From the NCBI GenBank assembly GCA_944474755.1, contig OX104117.1:40069222-40133221 (forward strand): DNA of 64,000 bases, given 5' to 3'. The notes below the pieces were generated by a model. That model saw nothing but the letters and a program-made list of their open reading frames with translations. It was not told where the DNA came from and did no database searches. The position numbers were made by a program, and so were the translations under genes. This document shows positions 57,978-64,000 of the stretch, one piece after another. Source of the stretch: Limnoperna fortunei (taxonomy: Eukaryota; Mollusca; Bivalvia; Mytilida; Modiolidae). How positions within the stretch are numbered: position 1 is the stretch's first letter; every line of letters begins with the position of its first letter.

Positions 57978-58392
57978 CTAGGATTGCAGCTGAAAATTTT
58001 CGGTCTTCTTCCGCTACCTTATCGTGCTGCGTACATGTATCTATGTAGTCTCGTCGCCCATCCAGCTTCTCTGTTGCCGACTCCTTCCAATAATCTTGCT
58101 TTTCCGATGGTCACTGATTCTGATGGTCCTTTAACATCATCAGCTCCGCCCTCGCAAACAGATTACATGGACTATGCCCCGATAGTCCTTCCACCTATTC
58201 CTTCGTCAAGACTTCTGCTGGAGGTTTATCTCCGTTCGCTCTGCAACGACATGGACAAGATCAGCAGGATCAGAGTCTGCAAAACGACGATACCAGGGAT
58301 TGACCCAGACTGAAGAAGACAATTCACAATTTAGGAAGCTCGAGGCCGAAGACCAAGATCTTAAAAAAGACAATTATCTGAACTGAAATGGA
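57978..58392 (+). CDS. Unidentified ORF, GC-richer than its surroundings
   Basis: After an acceptor-like AGGATTGCAG, a frame is open to TGA at 58311-58313, with an ATG inside it at 58038. It encodes a Pro/Ser-rich stretch (LPTPSNNLAFPMVTD, APPSQTDYMDYAPIV) and a short helical-looking part (SRLLLEVYLRSLCNDM). Another register then gives RRYQGLTQTEEDNSQFRKLE up to a TGA at about 58390, which also looks coding. It may be a broken exon or an element fragment (for example gag-like). I cannot name it. Confidence 0.3.
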
Positions 58393-58559
58393 AATTGAAA
58401 TGACTCTTTTTTTCTTATATCCATGATTCCGCTGAACAACACACATGTTGCCAACTCAAATAAAACCCAAATGATTTGAAAAAACAACCTTTAGCTAGTC
58501 CAAAATGCACACATCGCCGATCATGTAGCAGTCAAAATTGTGTTCTCGATGTTCTACCC

Positions 58560-58620
58560 TTTTCCTGTTTGTTGTTTGTTAACTTGGTCTCGTCATGAAT
58601 ATACCAATCAATCAATCATC
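58560..58620 (+). repeat. Family A tail fragment
   Basis: CCTGTTTGTTGTTTGTTAAC, TTGGTCTCGTC and a CAATCAATCAATC end. Confidence 0.45.
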
Positions 58621-59064
58621 TTTAATTATTACATGAAAGACACAACATTTTTAATTTATTCTTTGATGAATAAGTAATCGACCATTTGATTAATTTATTT
58701 GGAAATTTCATCCATTTATGAAAAAATATGATTTACAAAAGTCATTAGAATTTTACTTTATTAAATTTTAAGTAGTTGTTTGTTTCTATATTTGTTCGCA
58801 AAACAATTCATTTAAAAAAATTATGTTACTCAACTTTTTGTTATCTTAGCAGCTTAGACCAACGAACTGTTTGAAAAGTAAACTGCCGGAAAATTGATGA
58901 CATTTTGGAACTTTTAGACTTTTAAAATCTTGGGGTATAGAAATATGATCTGATTTCGTTGGATTCAAAGGAAAACCTCTGCCAAATTTGAACGCTAAAA
59001 TCTCACCCGTGTTTATTGAGCAATACATTCTCTGCACTTTAGCTTGCTGGTTTGATATGTTCCA

Positions 59065-59385
59065 TGAGACCATTCCAGGAGCTGTCCCAACGCTTGACCC
59101 ACAGAGATGCCAGCCTGCGGACAGTGAAAGTCCTCTTTCGCCGGGTTAGTGGGAATCCTAGCTATATTGTGTAATTTTCTTAGAGTGTCACGCCCCTTTC
59201 GCGATAAATACCCGGTTATAGATTTTTGAAAAAAGTAAGCTCGTTTTAGGCTCTACAAACTGTACTATTTTCGTGGCTATTTTTGTCCATTCCTGTACAC
59301 TCTGATTTTTTGTGTGTTAACGTGTTCGCTTAATATTGCTCGTTGAACGGTATGAAAATTTTAAAAACAATCAATAAATTTAATT
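59065..59385 (+). repeat. Family A interspersed repeat
   Basis: CGCTTGACCCACAGAGATGC, GTGTCACGCCCCTTTCGCGA, a GTAAGCTCG...GGCTCTACAAACTG segment, TTAATATTGCTCGTTGAACG and a final CAATCAATAAA. The orientation is shown by the tail at the right. Confidence 0.55.
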
Positions 59386-60219
59386 TCATTTTAATAACAA
59401 ATATTATTATACTTTACTGTGGAAATTAGTACTAAAATACATTAGGTTTCATCAGAAATAAGTGTTTTTTCTCGCTTAAAACTACACGTGGGTAAAATGG
59501 CTGTCTGGTGTCGGGGAATTACGTAGACAAAAAAATTAGTTATTTGTGCGACGTGCCAAATTCGAAACGGGGAAATAACTATAGTACTATAGTTATTTGT
59601 TCGACGTGCACAAGCGCCACAAAATTTAAAAGGTTTACGCAGTTTTCAGTCCCGTTGCTTTTGTTCGTGTTTAGTTCAGTATATTAATACAGCTATGGCC
59701 TTCAATTGACTTGAGGAAATATGCAAATTATTTAATCTCAAGAGTTATTTTTCCTCGGAAATTAGATTCATTAAAGGCCAAAAGTGTATATTGTGTATAC
59801 GGACAACATGCATTATATCAAATATATATGTTTCCAATGCAGTTCTTTCTGTTAAATTATTCGATTGCGTGGTTTATTTTTGAACTATAAATGACACGTT
59901 TTAAAGGAAGTCACACATGTCAACTATAATTATGCGAACACCAAAGCTTTGTGTATATATTTTGTGATAAGAAAAGAAAGGCAACTGGGTTTTGACTACA
60001 TGTGAAAAAAACAACAATTTATAAGAAAAATATTGTTCATAGTTGTAAAACCAATACTTTAAGCTACCAATTGCAGTTACAAAAATATGATAAAATATAA
60101 CTGCTTAATTCGCTGTCAAAACGAGCGATTTGATTAACGGAAAAAGGGTTATGAAGAACACACTTAGTACTAACAATATGGAAATGTATTTTCCTACTTT
60201 GCTTTTCTGGGACCATACT

Positions 60220-60606
60220 TGCAGGGTTGTCAGTGCTCGACCCACAGAACATCCCAGGGCGTCCCCGAATGGCGGATAGCGTAAACCCTCTTATTGGGGT
60301 TTGTCAGGTCAAGATACATAAAGCCTGGCCGCTGACATAGTGACTGACGTGTTTGAAGAGTGCCACGCTCCTTGTACGATAAAGACATTTTTCAGATTTT
60401 GAAAAAGAGTAGGCTCAATGTAGCGGCTACAAAAGGATAAATCTCCACCCTTACCCAAAACTCAATAATTTTCCAATGGCAGTCAAAACTGTGTTTCCCA
60501 TCCAACCATTTTTCTGTTAATTTATTGTTTGTTAACTTGTTCTTGTCCTTAAATACTGCTTGCTGCACGTAAATTAAACATCCAATTAATCAAATCATCA
60601 ATTTAA
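60220..60606 (+). repeat. Family A interspersed repeat, near full length
   Basis: A good copy: GCTCGACCCACAGAACATCC, GGGCGTCCCCGAATGGCGGA, AAAGCCTGGCCGCTGACATA, AGTGCCACGCTCCTTGTACG, GAGTAGGCTCAATGTAGCGG, TTTCCAATGGCAGTCAAAAC, CTTAAATACTGCTTGCTGCA, then CCAATTAATCAAATCATCAA. It shows the whole order of blocks in the tail-right orientation. Confidence 0.6.
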
Positions 60607-60609
60607 ACT

Positions 60610-63154
60610 ATATTCACCTGAATTATGACAGAATTAACAGTACAATTATTTAAGCTAAGTCTTTTCATAAACGGATAGGTTATTCGTGCTTCATTAATGA
60701 TCCTAAGTTGCAACAGAATTTGTGTTTTAGGACTTTTCCATCAACCAAGATTGCCACTAACGCAATTATTGAAAATAGGGCATCTAATGGGCATTAAATG
60801 ATACCCCGCCGCGCTTCATTGCTTTTTATATTGATACCCCATTTAACTGGGTTACAAATCAGCCTATAGAAACAGCTGTGCCTGATAACAGTTTATCTCA
60901 GAAGACAAGTTTTACCTTGACTTAGGATCTATAAAAATAATTATAAATTGGCCTTACTGAGAAACAAGAAATGGGATTGCGCTAAAAATTGAACTTTTTT
61001 TTAAATTTTATAATACTTAACATTTGTGCAATGTTTAGAAAAAACAACGGTTGATGCGTTTCCAACCTATCATCTGGAAATTATAAGCTGTTGACAATAA
61101 AGAAACATTAAAAACCAAAAGACTAAAAGAAAGTTTGCAATCCTCAAAAATTGATAACCCCAGCTTCCCTATGTTCCTGTTCTATGTAAAATATCAGGTG
61201 AACAATTGAACATTGGGAAAGTTTCATCAAATGCCAGATATCGCCACATAAATATAAGTAATAACATCAGCTTAAAGACTAAAATCATAACTATCTGTTG
61301 ATCAGTTACGACTTAATGAATGTAAGTTAAACTGAAATGCTCTTTTTTATACAATTGAAAATTGAGAGTGATTAGTTCATTCAGTTCTTGATTTAAATAC
61401 TAGTTCATGAAGTAGTTGATAAAATATACTATAATTATTTATTTCCTTGTTTACAACATTTTTTCGAATCCAACTCTAAATAGGAAGTAGCTGATTTTAA
61501 AAATGAATTTAGCCAATCTGATATATTTATATAGTGCTTTCATTAATTATGATTGAACAATAATCTATGAATTATTAACGTTGTGTTATGTTATCGTTAT
61601 TTTATCAACATATTTTTCGTCTAGAATACAATTTCATTCATACTTATTTCCCAAGTCTTTACCGGCATACAAAGACAGACAACTCGAAAACACACTATGA
61701 GGTAACAAAATGGCTGCTGTTGGAACGGACATTCACTGGAAAATCGATTACAATATTTATCTGTTCACACAAGTGGTGGTAAAATGCTAATTTGACTTAA
61801 TAATAAAAGACTTTGCTTTTGTCATTTTAAAAGAATATGTTGAATAGGATCTTGAAAACGTTTTGAACATGTATACGGCATCTTGGTTTCCCATTTTGTC
61901 TAACGAACTGTACACATTGAAACTGACATTATAGAAATTGGTTGTCACAATTTTGTTAAAATTCGTTTCCGAACTATCGCGTATCAAAATTTTAAGCAAA
62001 CGCACATATTAAAACAATTTATGCATGGCCATTAGCAGATCATTCAAAATCGCGACAAAACTTTAATTAGTAATGGAAGTTATCAGTTAGAAAGTGTTAT
62101 ATGTAATTACAAAACGAAAACTTCGCTATGCCGTTTTCTTCCAACCTAAAAAATAGTCATTGATGGCACTGTTTCGATTTCTGTGCAGTGTCGGCGTTTC
62201 AACTATGTAAAAAAGAAATAACTCAAAATGTGTCTTCTGTATAGTAACAGTAATAGTATAGATCTATGTATGCTTATTACTGTTGTATTTGTTTACTTCT
62301 ATAATACTTTTGCATTACTTCTAAAAACTGACTTAATAAACTGTGAAACATATGTGTATAGTGTACAGCAGACGATTTCTTTTAGCCATTTGTAAGAAAT
62401 GTTCGCATTTACGGTAAAAGGAACACATTTTCTCCTTAATCGCCAAAAGATATGGTAGTACACTCGAATTTCGACGATGAACATGTCTTTAAAATGCATC
62501 GCTTTTTTCAACGACAAAGACTTTGTTCAAACACCAGTATGTTATGATTGAGGAATCATTTGTTTAGAGAAATAAATGCACACTTTGCTTTAGATTCATT
62601 GTATATATTGTTCAATGAGGGAAAATGGCTAAAATTCGAATGTTGATGAAGTTGGAGTATGTGACCATAATTTCATGTCGCTTCTGCGCATGCCCGTCAC
62701 AAATATAATCTAAATGTTTTAAAAAAATCAGGTCACGACCATTCATGTGTGTCGACATCAACAAAATTGGTCATACAGAGCATACAAAATAAGACTGTTC
62801 TGTGTTTTTTCAATAAACAAATAAAATAATAAATGATAAGTAAGTAGTTTTACCAATATTAATTTGCTGTCAAATTTGAGGTTCCTAGCTTTTTGCAAAT
62901 TAAGTGGTTGCAGTTATTAGGTTACAGTTTTTTGTGTCCCATCCGATAAAACTACAAAGTTGTAACGCCATTTTCACAATTCAGATTTACTGATGTTATC
63001 AAGTGTCTACACCAAGATATATACCCTTAACTATGTCAATTATGATCAAATAATACCCAAATGATATAACAAACAAGTCAAACAAACATAAATACAATTA
63101 AGATCTAGTCGAAAAAAAATCAAAACATATTCTCTTTCTCAGTGAGACCTGAAA
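60610..63154. other. No gene recognised
   Basis: AT-rich stretch. Open frames at 61588-61782, 61787-62005 and 62299-62517 have no motif. A short element-like block is not evident. Confidence 0.35.
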
Positions 63155-63966
63155 ATGAGTAGCACAGAAAAGTCAAGAAAAAGTAGAGAAAAGATTAGAA
63201 ATGATCCACAGAAAAGACTAGAAATGCAAAAATACAGAGAACAAAAAAAAGAATATCCAAAGGCGAAATGTTTAAATCAGCAATACAAGGAATGTGGTCC
63301 GCAGACAATTAAAACACATTTTGATTTAGCTCTTCAAAGATATGGTAAAGGTAAAGGGAAGATACAATACCATAGGTGGAAACCTATAACTGTGCCAAGT
63401 AAGGATTCTAAAAAAGATGTATATCTTGCGTCTTCAAAACATGCAGTTTTGAAGACTTCCGGAATCAAGCCTTTATCTACAGAGTTTCGTGGCAACTGTC
63501 ACAACTTGAGAAAACCAAAAAAATTGAATAAAAACGACGCAGTTATAGTAATGGACTTTAGTGAGAACTACACACGTCGCTTCCAGAATGACGTGCAGTC
63601 AAACCAAGTAACAATGCACCCAATGATGGTCTATTATAAAGTTAAAGTAGATGAAGACTAAACAGTAAGAAAGCGTTCCATTATTGTCATCAGTGACGAT
63701 CCAAAACATGACGCTCATTCTGTTCACAAATTCAGAAAGAAATTGTATGACAAATTGGAAGTCGAATGCACCACAGTGAAAACATTCCATGATTGGAAAG
63801 ACTGATGCTCATATAAGCAAAAACGAGAAGAATATTCTCCACCATTTTTTCGAGACATCACATGGAAAAAATGTGTGTGACGGGCTAGGCGCTAATGTCA
63901 AGAATATGTGTCACAGAGCTGTAATAAATGTAAAGGTCACCAGCAATGCTAGAGAACTGTATTAGT
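63155..63966 (+). pseudogene. Transposase-like gene, broken, at the window edge
   Basis: ATG at 63155 opens a Lys/Arg/Glu-rich N-terminus (STEKSRKSREKIRND), followed by a globular part. VIVMDFSENYTRRFQND and VTMHPMMVYYKVK resemble the first catalytic region of an uncharacterised animal transposase-like family, from memory. A TAA at 63659-63661 interrupts the frame, which continues with SIIVISDDPKHDAHSVHKF, another motif of that family. In a second register after about 63835 come FFETSHGKNVCDGLGANVKN and a short tail ending in TAG near 63966. The segment normally between these (with an FSDG-type motif) appears deleted. No terminal inverted repeat was found in the available flank. Confidence 0.5.
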
Positions 63967-64000
63967 ACTGTTAAGAAAAACAGAAAGGGAATTCTCGAGA

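Overview
The window looks like an AT-rich invertebrate nuclear genome, most probably a bivalve mollusc and perhaps a mussel relative. The grounds are inference: spliced genes with GT-AG introns, tRNA-derived SINEs with a molluscan-type conserved core, Ngaro, Penelope-like, MULE and LINE elements packed together, hammerhead-type motifs, and short repeats that resemble mytilid repeats from memory. No bacterial operon, rRNA, intact tRNA gene or CRISPR array was seen.

Layout. 1-12.9 kb: no gene recognised; fragments of one abundant interspersed family (here 'family A', about 20 copies in the window, both orientations) and degenerate repeats. 12.9-20.3 kb: an almost complete Ngaro-type tyrosine-recombinase retrotransposon (gag-like with zinc knuckle, RT, RNase H, recombinase) with split direct repeats in A1...B1-A2-B2 order. 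Its gag, RT and linker carry stops and a frameshift; the recombinase reading frame is open. 22.9-27.2 kb: a 4,076-bp MULE-like DNA transposon with long inverted repeats built of 180-bp tandem units, inserted into a SINE with a 9-bp target duplication. It carries a decayed transposase and a Ulp1-like protease. 29.1-38.3 kb: the one credible host gene, on the minus strand. It has eight coding exons in a consistent frame, encodes a cysteine-rich secreted protein of 190 aa, and includes three in-phase micro-exons of 15, 24 and 12 nt. A decayed Jockey-like LINE and a SINE lie in one of its introns. 39-42.2 kb: direct repeats, tandem duplications and a 644-bp MITE with a 9-bp target duplication. 42.9-48.3 kb: a decayed two-ORF LINE on the minus strand with a 2A-like motif before its endonuclease. 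48.8-51.2 kb: Penelope-like RT remnant and hammerhead-like sequences. 51.4-64 kb: SINE copies, a near-perfect foldback element, a hAT remnant, more family A copies, and a broken transposase-like gene running to the window edge.

Apart from the secreted-protein gene, nearly all recognisable coding sequence is mobile-element protein in various stages of decay. The elements are nested and probably share machinery: the SINE and family A have similar 3' tails, which suggests one LINE partner. All coordinates, frames and motifs were read by eye; no alignment or database search was run, and family assignments rest on remembered motifs.
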